Shown: positions 35,489-44,340, counted from the first letter of the stretch. The stretch: 64,000 bases of DNA from Natronoglycomyces albus (GCF_016925535.1 NZ_CP070496.1:1798001-1862000); one strand, 5' to 3'. The notes: generated by a model from the letters alone, not told the origin. Translations and numbers: made by a program.

Positions 35489-36859
35489 CTAGACCTTCGC
35501 CGGTGGGGTGTTGCCCACGGCTTCGATGGCTTTGCGAATGGGCACCATCGCCAACAGGATGAAACCGAGGATGAAGAAGGCCAGTAGGGCGAAGATCCCG
35601 GCGCGCATACTGCCGGTCATCTGCACGATGACACCGAAGACGAGTGGACCGATCCACGAGGTGCCTCGGTCGGCGATTTGGTAGATGCCAAAGTAGGCCG
35701 CTTCGCGGCCCTCGGGGATCAGCTGGCTAAATAGCGAACGTGACAGGGCCTGAGTGCCCCCCATGACCATGCCCAAGGCCACACCGAGGGCTAGGAACCA
35801 CCCTGGTGACCCGGCGGGCATCCAAAAAGCCGCCAAGACGACGCCGGACCAGCCTATGAGGCCCAGCAGGATCGTCTTTTTCGCGCCGATGCGCACTGCG
35901 ATCGCTTTGAGAGTCAGGGCTCCGGCGAAGTTGACGAACTGGACGATGAGAATCGTCAACACGAGTACATCGGTGCTCAGGCCCAGCTCTTGGTCGCCAT
36001 AGGTGCTCGACAGGGCAATCACTGTGGAGATGCCGTCCGAATACAGCAGGAACGCGCCCAGGAACAGCAACGTGTACGGGTAGCGCTTCAGTTCAGAGAA
36101 GTTTTGCTTGAGTTCCTTCAGGGAGCCCTTGACCATGCCCGAGTCGGTGAACTTCGATTCCAGCAGCGGGCGGTTCTCTAGGCGGGAAAGTGTGAACATC
36201 GTCCAGGCGATCCACCAGATGCCGGTGGCAGCCATTCCATACTGGACTGCGATGAGTGGGTTGATGCCTTGAGCTTCGGCCAGATTGAGCGTCAATAGGT
36301 TGAGCATGAGGAACACGCCACCGGAGATGTATCCGCCAGCCCAGCCGATGCTAGAGACTCGGTCCCGGTCGGCGGGTCCCGCCAACTGCGGAAGGTAGGA
36401 GTCGTAGACGACCGAGGCGCACGCGTAGAAGATGTTCGCCCCCAGAATCAAGAACGCCGCGAATAGGTAGTTCCCCGAGTCAATGCCGACGAAGACAAAC
36501 GAGAACATGAACAGCGCGCCGATGACGGCGAAAAAGACCAATAGTCGTCTTTTGTTGGGGCTGCGGTCGGCGATCGTGCCGACAATGGGCAGCATCACCA
36601 CCGCGAAAAGCACCGATACCGATGTCGTATACGCCCATAGTGACCCGATGGGGATGTCGAACCACAAGACCGGCACCTGGCGGTCGGCGCAGCCGCCTTG
36701 GTCGGGGTTGCAACCGGCGGCGATGCCTGCCAGCCGGGTCAGGTAGATGGTGCCGAGCACGGTCATCACGGTCGTGACGAACGGTTGGTCGGCAAGGGCG
36801 TAGGCGTACCAGCCGACGCGTTCGCGGCGAGTGGAGTGCGTGTTGGCTATGGGGGACAC
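35489..36859 (-). CDS. MFS transporter, UMF1/Atg22-like
   Basis: 456 residues from GTG 36859, where the typical RRERVGWYAYALADQPFVTTV begins. About twelve membrane segments. YDSYLPQLAGPADRDRVSSIGWAGGYISGG is the diagnostic block of the Atg22/UMF1 group, and GRSLFSQLIPEGREAAYFG-like text (ALSRSLFSQLIPEGREAAYF) is the second. The substrate is unknown, with amino-acid efflux inferred from yeast Atg22. Confidence 0.9.
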   Translation of the reverse strand: MSPIANTHSTRRERVGWYAYALADQPFVTTVMTVLGTIYLTRLAGIAAGCNPDQGGCADRQVPVLWFDIPIGSLWAYTTSVSVLFAVVMLPIVGTIADRSPNKRRLLVFFAVIGALFMFSFVFVGIDSGNYLFAAFLILGANIFYACASVVYDSYLPQLAGPADRDRVSSIGWAGGYISGGVFLMLNLLTLNLAEAQGINPLIAVQYGMAATGIWWIAWTMFTLSRLENRPLLESKFTDSGMVKGSLKELKQNFSELKRYPYTLLFLGAFLLYSDGISTVIALSSTYGDQELGLSTDVLVLTILIVQFVNFAGALTLKAIAVRIGAKKTILLGLIGWSGVVLAAFWMPAGSPGWFLALGVALGMVMGGTQALSRSLFSQLIPEGREAAYFGIYQIADRGTSWIGPLVFGVIVQMTGSMRAGIFALLAFFILGFILLAMVPIRKAIEAVGNTPPAKV

Positions 36860-37095
36860 GTCGTGACTTTCTGGGCGAGTCGAAAAGTGGGCGAAAAGGT
36901 TGTGGGGCGGGCCGAAGCGGACGGTTACGTTGTCATGGTGGTTGGGAACGGGTCTAGCGCAGAGCATTCACTGGAGTGGCCCAACCGAGTCCTTGCCGAG
37001 TTCGCAGGGCGAGCAATCGGGTGGTGCCTACGCGGGTGATGCTTTGTCGAGTAGATCCGGTAAGACCGTACTGCCTCTGCGGTGGCAGCGGGCGG

Positions 37096-37956
37096 TCAGC
37101 TGGAATCGGGCGTTTTGGGTGGGTGGAGCGGCACCGGCCAATGGCCTCTTTCGTGGTAGACGTGGGTGAGTGCGGCAAGGTCATCGGTCATGATGCCATC
37201 GACACCCATGTCAAGTAGCGAACGCATGGTGTCTGGGTCGTTAATGGTCCATACGTGTACTTGAATCCCCAGTCGGTGGGCCCAGTCGACAAAACGGGGA
37301 GTGACCACGCGCACGGCACCGGATCGGGCAGGCACTTGCACGGCGGGCACATTGCGCACGAATCCCCACCAACCGGTGCGGCCGCGAGAGGCCATCCAGA
37401 GGCGGGCGACTTCGCCTAGGCCCATGGACGTGGCCAGGCGGGGCCCGGCTAGTCTTCGGGCGCGGTGGAGGCGCCAATCAGAGAACGATGCTACGAGGAC
37501 CCGGTCGAAGGCGTTGCTGCGTCGGATGGTCTCGAGGGTGATGTCTACGGCGGCGTCTACTTTGAGGTCGAGGTTCCAGCGAACATCGTCCCAGGAGTTG
37601 AGGGCTTGGGCCAGGGATGGCACGAGGGGGTTCCCGGCGATGGTGATGGTACGCAGTTGTGCCCAGGTGAACTCGCAGATGGGGCGCTGGTCGCCGGTCA
37701 TGCGTTCCAGGGTTTTGTCGTGGAAGAGCACGGGCACGCCATCGGCGGTGACGTGGACGTCGGTTTCCATGAACCAGCATCCTGCGTCGACGGCGCGTTG
37801 AAAGGCGGCCAGTGAGTTTTCGTCCTGGGAGTCGGACCAGCCACGGTGTGCGAAGGCCAGCGGCGTCGCGCCAGCGAGCACGGGATAGGGGCCGACTGGG
37901 CGGCGTAGCGCCTGGGGTGTGAGTCGGCGTCGCGGTGGACGTGATGAAAGTGACAC
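37096..37956 (-). CDS. Glycerophosphodiester phosphodiesterase
   Basis: 286 residues from GTG 37956. GDPD motifs: FAHRGWSDSQDENSLAAF (catalytic His and Arg), ETDVHVTADGVPVLFHDKTLERMT (metal ligands and second His), then LDLKVD and the ending HVWTINDPDTMRSLLDMGVD, GIMTDD. It releases glycerol-3-phosphate from deacylated phospholipids. It has an Arg-rich N-terminus without a signal peptide, so it is probably cytoplasmic. It follows a PadR gene in the same direction. Confidence 0.92.
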   Translation of the reverse strand: MSLSSRPPRRRLTPQALRRPVGPYPVLAGATPLAFAHRGWSDSQDENSLAAFQRAVDAGCWFMETDVHVTADGVPVLFHDKTLERMTGDQRPICEFTWAQLRTITIAGNPLVPSLAQALNSWDDVRWNLDLKVDAAVDITLETIRRSNAFDRVLVASFSDWRLHRARRLAGPRLATSMGLGEVARLWMASRGRTGWWGFVRNVPAVQVPARSGAVRVVTPRFVDWAHRLGIQVHVWTINDPDTMRSLLDMGVDGIMTDDLAALTHVYHERGHWPVPLHPPKTPDSS

Positions 37957-37988
37957 GTGCTAAGTGTGCCTCATGTGTGCCAGGCCTG

Positions 37989-38528
37989 TCAGTACCCGGC
38001 CCGGTTGTTGAGTTCTTCGATGGTCTTCTCCAGCCAACGGTGTTCGGCGTGGTTGGACGAGCGGTGGATGCTGAGCAGACCGAGCCGGAAGGGGTCGGTG
38101 ATGTCCTCGGCGTCTTGGGCCCGGCCGTGTTCGTCCATGAACAAAACTGCGGGGGTGGAGAGGAATGCGAGTCGTTTTTGCAGTACGAGTGCTTGTTCGC
38201 GGGGGTTGTCCAGGTGGCGTAGAAAGGCCAGGAGCACATACCAGCGATTGTCGTCGGTGATGAAGACCGGCTTGGGGTCGCGCAGCCATCGACGGAGTTG
38301 GTTGGTGCCTTCTTGGGTGATTTCGAGCATGTGGCGGGGGGCGGCCACCGAGCCTGGTGCGGTGCGTCGTGTGAGGTAGTTGGCCTCGTCGAGGCGCTTG
38401 ATGGTCGGATAGAGGGTTCCGTCTGCGACGGGCCGCACGTGTCCGGCTAGGGCGGCGACTCGGGTCTTGAGGTCGTATCCGTGGAGTGGGTAGTCGCTGA
38501 GGAATCCCAATATGGCCAGTTTAAGCAT
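37989..38528 (-). CDS. PadR-family transcriptional regulator
   Basis: 179 residues with a good ribosome-binding site (GAGAGGAGAGG) before ATG 38528. The N-terminal winged helix MLKLAILGFLSDYPLHGYDL, VADGTLYPTIKRLDEANYL is classic PadR, followed by an all-helical C-terminal dimerisation domain (about 95-179), as in the larger subfamily. An ATATATCG motif lies just upstream, suggesting autoregulation. Confidence 0.92.
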   Translation of the reverse strand: MLKLAILGFLSDYPLHGYDLKTRVAALAGHVRPVADGTLYPTIKRLDEANYLTRRTAPGSVAAPRHMLEITQEGTNQLRRWLRDPKPVFITDDNRWYVLLAFLRHLDNPREQALVLQKRLAFLSTPAVLFMDEHGRAQDAEDITDPFRLGLLSIHRSSNHAEHRWLEKTIEELNNRAGY

Positions 38529-38556
38529 GTTTCCTCTCCTCTCACCGTTTTCGCAA

Positions 38557-38569
38557 ATATATATCGGCA
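38557..38569. promoter_or_regulatory. ATATATCG motif upstream of padR
   Basis: ATATATATCGGCA, 28 bp before the padR start. The same core, ATATATCGACA, recurs at 38852-38862. Shared AT-rich words of this kind in a GC-rich background are good candidates for PadR sites. I see no full palindrome. Confidence 0.4.
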
Positions 38570-38841
38570 GCGAGGTTTAAGCAAGATGCCGCTGCGCGGC
38601 GTGTCCCGGTTCGATGAGTGCGGGCCTGAGACTGGTTGGCAGGGGTTTCGCGGGGGCGTTGTCGGCTTTTGTGTCCGGGGTGTGGCCAACGGATGGGCTC
38701 GGGCCGGGTGAGCGGTTCGCGGCCGGGCAGCGGCCAGGGGCGGGGCGAACGTATTTGGTGTCGAGCGTCCTTCCTAGGGCAGGGGTTGGGCCGGTGTGAT
38801 CGGCCGAGTGTGGATGGTTCCTCGTCGGTGATTTTTCCATC

Positions 38842-38862
38842 TATAATAGAGATATATCGACA
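38842..38862 (+). promoter_or_regulatory. TATAAT promoter element with an ATATATCG motif
   Basis: TATAAT (38842-38847) is a perfect -10 box, followed at once by GAGATATATCGACATGG. The ATATATCG word matches the one before padR, so the promoter may be PadR-controlled. The first ATG is at 38862, about 8 bases after the expected transcription start. Confidence 0.4.
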
Positions 38863-38987
38863 TGGAGGTAGGGCCTCCTGTGGTCAGTTCCGCTCATCTG
38901 TCGACTCACCGTCGTGAAGAAGGAACGCAGGCTCCGCCTGCGCACTCACCAAAAAGAGAGCTGTTTGACCCGGGTGAGTGTGTCTAG
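38862..38987 (+). CDS. Possible 41-residue peptide gene downstream of a PadR-like site
   Basis: ATG 38862 begins a 41-codon frame (MEVGPPVVSSAHLSTHRREE, ending in KRELFDPGECV) directly downstream of the TATAAT box, which would make it nearly leaderless. The peptide is polar and has no family I know. It may instead be a short leader or relic of a PadR target gene. Confidence 0.2.
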   Translation: MEVGPPVVSSAHLSTHRREEGTQAPPAHSPKRELFDPGECV

Positions 38988-39010
38988 GTCGTCCATCCTT
39001 TACCGCAGCA

Positions 39011-39044
39011 CTGTGGGCCCTCACGACTACGTGAGGGCCCACAG
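39011..39044 (-). terminator. Hairpin terminator after the HTH-MurA gene
   Basis: CTGTGGGCCCTCACG and its complement around a 4-base loop, 12 bp beyond the stop of the leftward gene at 39057. Confidence 0.75.
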
Positions 39045-39056
39045 ATGTAGCTGTGT

Positions 39057-40604
39057 TTAGTCTCCTCGGAAGACTTCAATCTTCGCCCCGAGTTTGCCGA
39101 GCCTTTCGGCCAGCTGCTCGTAGCCGCGGTGGATGACGTTGACATGGCGCAGCACGGAGGTCCCCTTGGCTCGCAGCATGGCCAATAGCAAGACGACGGC
39201 CGGTCGCAAGGCTGGCGGGCAAACAATCTCGGCGCCTGACCAGCGGGTGGGGCCTTCCACCAGCACCCGGTGCGGGTCCATAAGGGACACATCGGCTCCG
39301 AGTCGGTTGAGCTCTGCCAAATAGATGGCCCGGTTTTCATACACCCAGTCGTGGACGAGCGTTGAGCCCTCGGCGCAGGCGGCGATAAGGGCGAAGAATG
39401 GAAGGTTGTCGATGTTGAGCCCGGGAAAGGGCATCGGGTGAATCTTGTCAGCGCGGGCCACCAGAGTCGAGGGATACAAGGTGATGTCGGCAAGCCGTGT
39501 GCGGCCGTTCTCGGCCGGATACTCCTCTGACCGTCGATAGTCCAGACCCATCTCCTCGAGCAGCGCGAGTTCGATTTCCAGGAACTCGATAGGCACCCGG
39601 CAGACACTGATTTCAGATTCGGTGACGATCCCCGCGGTGATGAGGCTCATCGCCTCGATAGGGTCCTCCGAGAGCGCGTAGTCGACATCGGCGTCAATCT
39701 CGGGTTGTCCGTGGACGATGAGGGTCGTGGTGCCGATGCCCTCGATGCTGACGCCGAGTTTCTCGAGGAAGAAACACAGATCTTGCACCATGTAGTTGGG
39801 TGATGCGTTGATCAAGGTGGTCTCGCCTGGGCAGCGGGCGGCGGCCATGATCGCGTTTTCGGTGACGGTGTCTCCGCGTTCGGTCAAGACAATCTTGCGT
39901 GGCGCGACAGTGCCATCAGAGACCGACGCGTGGTAGGTGCCGTGGGAGGTCTCAACCTCCAGACCGAAGGGTCGCAGCACGGACAGATGCGGCTCGACCG
40001 AACGGGTGCCCAAGTTGCAGCCCCCGGCAAAGGGCAGATCGAACTGCGGGTGATCATGGAGCAGCGGGCCCAAGAACATGATGATGCTGCGGGTACGGCG
40101 GGCGGCCTCGGCGTTGATATTGCTCAGGTCCAACTTTGCCGGGGGAGTGATCTCCAAATCCCCATTGTCGCCCAACCACCGGTATTGCACGCCCATCGAG
40201 GCGAGCACTTCCAGAATGCGGTTGACCTCATCGATCCGGGCCACTCGACGCAACGTCGTGGTACCGGAGGTGAGCAGGCTAGCGCACAGCAGGGACACCC
40301 CGGCGTTCTTGGAGGTCTTGACATCGATGGAGCCCGATAGCGTCACCCCGCCATGCACTCGCAGATGCACTGGAGTGGGAGAAGAGGGTGCGGATGCCTC
40401 GGCCTCCAAAGCGGCCGAGACCCGAGAAATGACGTCCGGGTCCAAGGCTATAGCGCCTTGCTCGATGTGTTCCAGGACAGACATGGGGACGCCGGCACGC
40501 TTAGCCAATTGGGCGCTTTCCATTCCCTGCCCGCGCCGAGCGGTGCGAATCAGAGAACCGATCTGGGTTCGGAACCTCTCGGGTCCGCCTGCGTATGTGT
40601 CCAT
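39057..40604 (-). CDS. HTH domain fused to UDP-GlcNAc 1-carboxyvinyltransferase (MurA-like)
   Basis: 515 residues. Residues 10-68 form an XRE-like helix-turn-helix (SLIRTARRGQGMESAQLAKR, followed by PMSVLEHIEQG). From about 80 a complete EPSP-synthase-fold MurA follows: Lys99-Asn100 (SKNAGVSLL), the catalytic Cys196 in GGCNLGTRSVEPHL, the Asp of FPGLNIDNLP and Arg in RPAVVLLL and HRGYEQL. All residues needed for enolpyruvyl transfer to UDP-GlcNAc appear present, and the Cys predicts fosfomycin sensitivity. The fused HTH may regulate or localise the enzyme. A conventional murA presumably lies elsewhere. Confidence 0.88.
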   Translation of the reverse strand: MDTYAGGPERFRTQIGSLIRTARRGQGMESAQLAKRAGVPMSVLEHIEQGAIALDPDVISRVSAALEAEASAPSSPTPVHLRVHGGVTLSGSIDVKTSKNAGVSLLCASLLTSGTTTLRRVARIDEVNRILEVLASMGVQYRWLGDNGDLEITPPAKLDLSNINAEAARRTRSIIMFLGPLLHDHPQFDLPFAGGCNLGTRSVEPHLSVLRPFGLEVETSHGTYHASVSDGTVAPRKIVLTERGDTVTENAIMAAARCPGETTLINASPNYMVQDLCFFLEKLGVSIEGIGTTTLIVHGQPEIDADVDYALSEDPIEAMSLITAGIVTESEISVCRVPIEFLEIELALLEEMGLDYRRSEEYPAENGRTRLADITLYPSTLVARADKIHPMPFPGLNIDNLPFFALIAACAEGSTLVHDWVYENRAIYLAELNRLGADVSLMDPHRVLVEGPTRWSGAEIVCPPALRPAVVLLLAMLRAKGTSVLRHVNVIHRGYEQLAERLGKLGAKIEVFRGD

Positions 40605-40688
40605 GTGGAAAAGGCTAGCCTACGAAATGGCCCCCAGGGCGCAATACCTCTCCTGGCACGTCAGAGGCGGTGTGGCGCGTGGCGCGGC

Positions 40689-41609
40689 TCAGGTGCCGAT
40701 GACAGCCGCTTCGCTCACCAGCTCATCGAGAATGGCCAGGACAGCGGACACATTGGGCCGGTTGCGGGCCCCACGCAACGTCGCGGTGAGAAAGTGGCGG
40801 AAGGGAAGGTGGGGGCCAGTGATGGGAATCCGACACAACTCCAAGTGTGGCGGCAAGTCAACTAGTCGGGGGATGAGCGCGACACCCAACTCGTGGGCGA
40901 CAAGCGCGGCCACAACAGACCATTCACGGGCCTCGTGAGCGATCGTGGGACGAAAACCCGCGTTCGTGCATGCGGTCAACACGTGTTGACGGTGCACCGA
41001 CCCGGGCACCCCGATAATCCACCCCTCGCGCATGAGACTGCGCAAAGCGACCGCCTTTTCGTCCCCGGCCCAATGGCGAGGAGCCACGACCAGGTCAAAC
41101 GGGTCGTAAAAAAGGGGCTGCTGGTCAAAACGGATGTCATCGAGCGGCGGGCTATCGGTCGTGGCCTCGACTACGGCCAGGTCGGAGCTGCCAGCAAAGA
41201 GCCGATCGAAGCTCTCTTCGGCTTCGGCCTCCCGTAGCCGCAACTCCAAGGATGGGTACTCGCGGGAGGCCCGTTGCGCCAGTGGGGCCAAGAGCGTCGC
41301 GGTAGCGGTGGGAAATCCGCACAAACGCAGGATGCCTGACGGCTCGCCCTCAGTGGCTTCGATCTCGGCTTCAGCCAGCCTCCACATAGCCTCAATCGCA
41401 TCGGCGTGAGCCATCAAAATCTGGGCAGCCGAGGTGAGTTTGATGCGCCTGCCGATGGGCTCAAGTAGCGGCACACCGAGCTCTTTGGAAAGTTGCCGGA
41501 TCTGTTGGGAGGCAGCCGAAGTGGACATGTGTAGAGACTTGGCCGCTCCTGAGACCGTCCCATAGTGTGCCACTGCTCTCAACACGTGCAACCGACGTAG
41601 ATCAATCAC
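40689..41609 (-). CDS. LysR-family transcriptional regulator
   Basis: 306 residues from GTG 41609. The winged helix is at 1-60: LRRLHVLRAVAHYGTVSGAA, then STSAASQQIRQLSKELGVPL. The substrate-binding domain follows from about 90 (LRLCGFPTATATLLAPL). It lies 84 bp upstream of the HTH-MurA gene in the same direction; its target could be either neighbour. The effector is unknown. Confidence 0.9.
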   Translation of the reverse strand: MIDLRRLHVLRAVAHYGTVSGAAKSLHMSTSAASQQIRQLSKELGVPLLEPIGRRIKLTSAAQILMAHADAIEAMWRLAEAEIEATEGEPSGILRLCGFPTATATLLAPLAQRASREYPSLELRLREAEAEESFDRLFAGSSDLAVVEATTDSPPLDDIRFDQQPLFYDPFDLVVAPRHWAGDEKAVALRSLMREGWIIGVPGSVHRQHVLTACTNAGFRPTIAHEAREWSVVAALVAHELGVALIPRLVDLPPHLELCRIPITGPHLPFRHFLTATLRGARNRPNVSAVLAILDELVSEAAVIGT

Positions 41610-41894
41610 AATAAAACACCTGGTCACAAACTGAATACAAAGGTTAACTCAATACTTCACGATCACGTTAAGAAATTCAAGACACGCCTGTATTGTGCAG
41701 GGAATCAGGGAAGAATAGGCTCGAAGAGTACCAGAAAATCAGTATTCCTTCGCATTCACCAGTGCTTTGTAAGACACTCGAAAGCACGGGATCTTGTGAA
41801 TCGAAGGTCTGTGACCCCGGGGGCTGCACAAACACGTCATTGTGCGTCGACCGGGTGATTCGAACCCATGTTGACAACGTATCGGAGGAGGACA

Positions 41895-42101
41895 ATGAAG
41901 ATGTGCTGCCCATTCTGTGGATGGCCAGACGAACAGCCGTACACGACCGTCTCGGTGCATCAGACCAATTCCGGTGCCACGATGTGGACTCGATGCATGT
42001 GTGGTTCGTTGCAAACGCGGGTTATGCAAGGCGCGCAGGCGGTCGTGACCGCCCGTGGCAAGCCCACCAACCTCGAAGTGGTCAACCAAGCCGCCGCCTA
42101 A
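41895..42101 (+). CDS. Small zinc-ribbon protein of unknown function
   Basis: 68 residues from ATG 41895, with GGAGGAGGA immediately upstream. MKMCCPFCGWPDEQPYTTV carries a Cys-x2-Cys pair and MWTRCMCGSLQ a Cys-x-Cys pair, enough for one zinc knuckle. The layout recalls Lar/ComR-type small zinc ribbons, but the match is weak. It is followed by a textbook terminator, which supports real transcription as a single gene. Confidence 0.65.
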   Translation: MKMCCPFCGWPDEQPYTTVSVHQTNSGATMWTRCMCGSLQTRVMQGAQAVVTARGKPTNLEVVNQAAA

Positions 42102-42133
42102 GACACCACCCGTTCCAAAACTGTGCAAAGACG

Positions 42134-42165
42134 ATCTCTGCTCGCCTGCCGAGCAGAGATTTTTC
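42134..42165 (+). terminator. Intrinsic terminator with U tract
   Basis: ATCTCTGCTCG-CCTGC-CGAGCAGAGAT followed by TTTT. This is the only hairpin in the window with a proper T run and lies 32 bp after the zinc-ribbon gene. Confidence 0.9.
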
Positions 42166-42228
42166 ATGTCCACAGCCGGTGAATCCCTACCAGCCTCCCC
42201 ACAGCCCAACTCGCGGAACGAAAACGAC

Positions 42229-42257
42229 TTGCGGTTGACTCAACGTCAACTTCTAAC
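42229..42257 (+). promoter_or_regulatory. MerR-type promoter and operator of the TipA-like gene
   Basis: TTGCGG (42229-42234) and TCTAAC (42252-42257) are -35 and -10 boxes 17 bp apart. The inverted repeat GTTGAC-TCAAC-GTCAAC (42234-42250) fills the spacer, the place where MerR proteins bind and distort DNA. The gene starts 75 bp downstream, so it probably regulates itself. Confidence 0.6.
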
Positions 42258-42331
42258 GTGGTGTGAGTCAGAACAACACCCACCAGCCACCCGGGGAAAC
42301 GCAACCCAGGCGAGCTGTTGAGGAGGTCCAC

Positions 42332-43090
42332 ATGAGCTGGTCGACGTCCCAAGTGGCGTCCATGGCACACCTGACCGCACGCACTCTGCGGCACTGGGAC
42401 GCCATCGGGCTACTTCGCCCTGCCCACACCGCAAGCACAGGGCTGCGCTACTACAACGAAGAACAACTACTGCGGCTGCAACAAATCCTGCTGCTGCGCC
42501 GACTCGGACTCCCCCTAGCCCACATCGGCAAAATCCTCGATGGAGACCTCGACCAGGTCGCCGCCCTTCGTCGCCACGGTGACCAACTCCGCCAAGAGAA
42601 GGAACGCCTGGAAGCACTGAGTGCCACCGTAGAGGCCACCATCCGCCAACTAGAAGGACACGCACCCATGTCACCAACCCAATGGTTCGACGGACTCACC
42701 GATGAGACCCGAGCCGAATACGAAGCCGAGGCCCGCCGCCGCTGGGGCGACCAAGCCGTGGACGACTCCCACGCCGCACTCGCGGCCCTACCCGAAACAG
42801 AGCAGCGCCGCATGGCGCGACAATGGGAGAACCTCCACCAACGTCTGGCCGACCTAGTCGACCAGGGACACTCGCCTAGCGACGCGGCGATTCAAGAACT
42901 CATTGCCAAACACCACGCCCTGGTGAGCAAAGCCTGGACCCCAGAACGGACCTCATACATCGGGCTGGGCGCCATGTACGTGGAGGACCCGCGCTTCCGC
43001 GCCACGTTCGACCGTATTCACCCACGCCTAGCGCACACCCTGCGCGAAGGCATCGACCACTTTGCTCACCAACACCTCAACGACGCATAG
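42332..43090 (+). CDS. MerR-family regulator with a TipAS antibiotic-recognition domain
   Basis: 252 residues from ATG 42332, with GAGGAGG upstream. MerR winged helix at 1-70 (TSQVASMAHLTARTLRHWDA, GLRYYNEEQL), a coiled-coil dimer helix at about 75-110, then a TipAS-like domain of about 140 residues (QWFDGLTDETRAEYEAEARR, ending in HPRLAHTLREGIDHFAHQ). TipA proteins bind thiopeptide-like or other antibiotics and activate their own promoter. No resistance gene is adjacent. Confidence 0.9.
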   Translation: MSWSTSQVASMAHLTARTLRHWDAIGLLRPAHTASTGLRYYNEEQLLRLQQILLLRRLGLPLAHIGKILDGDLDQVAALRRHGDQLRQEKERLEALSATVEATIRQLEGHAPMSPTQWFDGLTDETRAEYEAEARRRWGDQAVDDSHAALAALPETEQRRMARQWENLHQRLADLVDQGHSPSDAAIQELIAKHHALVSKAWTPERTSYIGLGAMYVEDPRFRATFDRIHPRLAHTLREGIDHFAHQHLNDA

Positions 43091-43109
43091 GACCGACATT
43101 GACCCGAAC

Positions 43110-43143
43110 GGGGGTAGCCAACCGAGTTTGGTTGGCTACCCCC
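43110..43143. terminator. Bidirectional hairpin terminator
   Basis: GGGGGTAGCCAACC and its complement around a 6-base loop, between the convergent TipA-like and decarboxylase genes. Confidence 0.8.
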
Positions 43144-43146
43144 GCC

Positions 43147-44340
43147 TCAATCGGCCAACAACAATTGCGGCGGCTCATGCCGCAAAAACCGATCATGCGA
43201 AATCTCCCACCCATAGGCTCCGGTACGCGCAAACACCAGCCGATCCCCAACCCGAAGCCGACGCACCGGCTGCCGACGCGCCAACACATCCTTAGTCGTA
43301 CACAACTCCCCAGCCACCGTGACCAGCTCATCGACCAGGCCAGGTCGATCCCACACATACGGCCACTCGTCGCGCTCCACCACCACAAACGGATGACTAT
43401 AACCCCAGGAAGCCGGAAGCCGGAAATGATGTGTCCCGCCCCGCACCACCGCAAACGCCTGCCCGTGACTGACCTTCACATCCACGACCTCCGTGACATA
43501 CCAACCCGCATCAGCGGCAAGATAACGCCCCGGTTCAAACACCAACTGCGCCGAGCCCACCTCACAGTCAGCCAACAACTCGCCCAGCACCTTCACATCA
43601 ATGCGATCCCCACGCGGATCCGCACCCAAACCCCCGCCCACATTCACATACCGCAATCGCACGTCAAACTGCCCAGCCAGTCGCCGACTATAGGCAACCG
43701 CCTCGCGCACATGATGCGCGTACGTACGCGCATCCACACAATTGGACACCGCATGGTGATGAAAACCCACCACATCGACATCCCTCATCCCCAACGCCAG
43801 CGCCAATACCGAAGGCACTTGGTCCTCACTGATTCCAAATGCCGTTGGCTCTCCTGACATGCGGTGTGAACCAGACACTGGGGAGGAGGAGCGATTAACT
43901 CGTAGGGCTACCTGTGCCTTGGCTTTTGCGGTCTTGGCGGCGGCCGCCAGACGATGTAGTTCGTGCACGCTTTCCACGTGCACCACGATGTCAGCTTCTG
44001 CTGTCAGTGCCGTTTGCAACGCCATGTCGCTTTTGGCTGGGCCTGACAAGGCCACTTGCATTGCTCCTGCTTCTAGCGCTGCGACCAATTCTCCGGCGCT
44101 GGCGACTTCGATGCCGTCGCATGAGTGGACCGCTCGTGCCAAGAGGCCAGGTATGGAGCAGGCTTTCATCGCGTAGAGGATCTGTGCCCCTGCTGGTAGG
44201 TGTGTGCGTAGTTGTTCGATGTTGCGCGTGAAGGAGTCTCGGCTGTAGAGGTAGGCCGGGGCTTCGCATGTGGTGGCGAGGTCGGCCACGTGCGTTGGTA
44301 TGGCATCGGGTGTGGGTTGGTCGTGGTCGTGAAGCGTCAC
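43147..44340 (-). CDS. Fold-type III PLP-dependent decarboxylase of a siderophore operon
   Basis: 397 residues. PLP lysine Lys59 in ILYAMKA, the VGGGLG phosphate loop, EPGRYLAADAG, and the C-terminal active-site block GELCTTKDVL, which corresponds to GPxCDSxD of diaminopimelate/ornithine decarboxylases. It follows two NIS synthetases (11-bp gap), the same partnership as SbnH in staphyloferrin B and PvsE in vibrioferrin biosynthesis, so it probably decarboxylates an amino-acid building block or a citryl-amino-acid intermediate. Last gene of its operon. Confidence 0.88.
   Translation of the reverse strand: MTLHDHDQPTPDAIPTHVADLATTCEAPAYLYSRDSFTRNIEQLRTHLPAGAQILYAMKACSIPGLLARAVHSCDGIEVASAGELVAALEAGAMQVALSGPAKSDMALQTALTAEADIVVHVESVHELHRLAAAAKTAKAKAQVALRVNRSSSPVSGSHRMSGEPTAFGISEDQVPSVLALALGMRDVDVVGFHHHAVSNCVDARTYAHHVREAVAYSRRLAGQFDVRLRYVNVGGGLGADPRGDRIDVKVLGELLADCEVGSAQLVFEPGRYLAADAGWYVTEVVDVKVSHGQAFAVVRGGTHHFRLPASWGYSHPFVVVERDEWPYVWDRPGLVDELVTVAGELCTTKDVLARRQPVRRLRVGDRLVFARTGAYGWEISHDRFLRHEPPQLLLAD

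Noticed and set aside
41853-41869. GGGTGATTCGAACCCAT, similar to a tRNA T-arm
   Set aside because: Neither strand gives an acceptor stem, anticodon arm or D-arm at the right distances.
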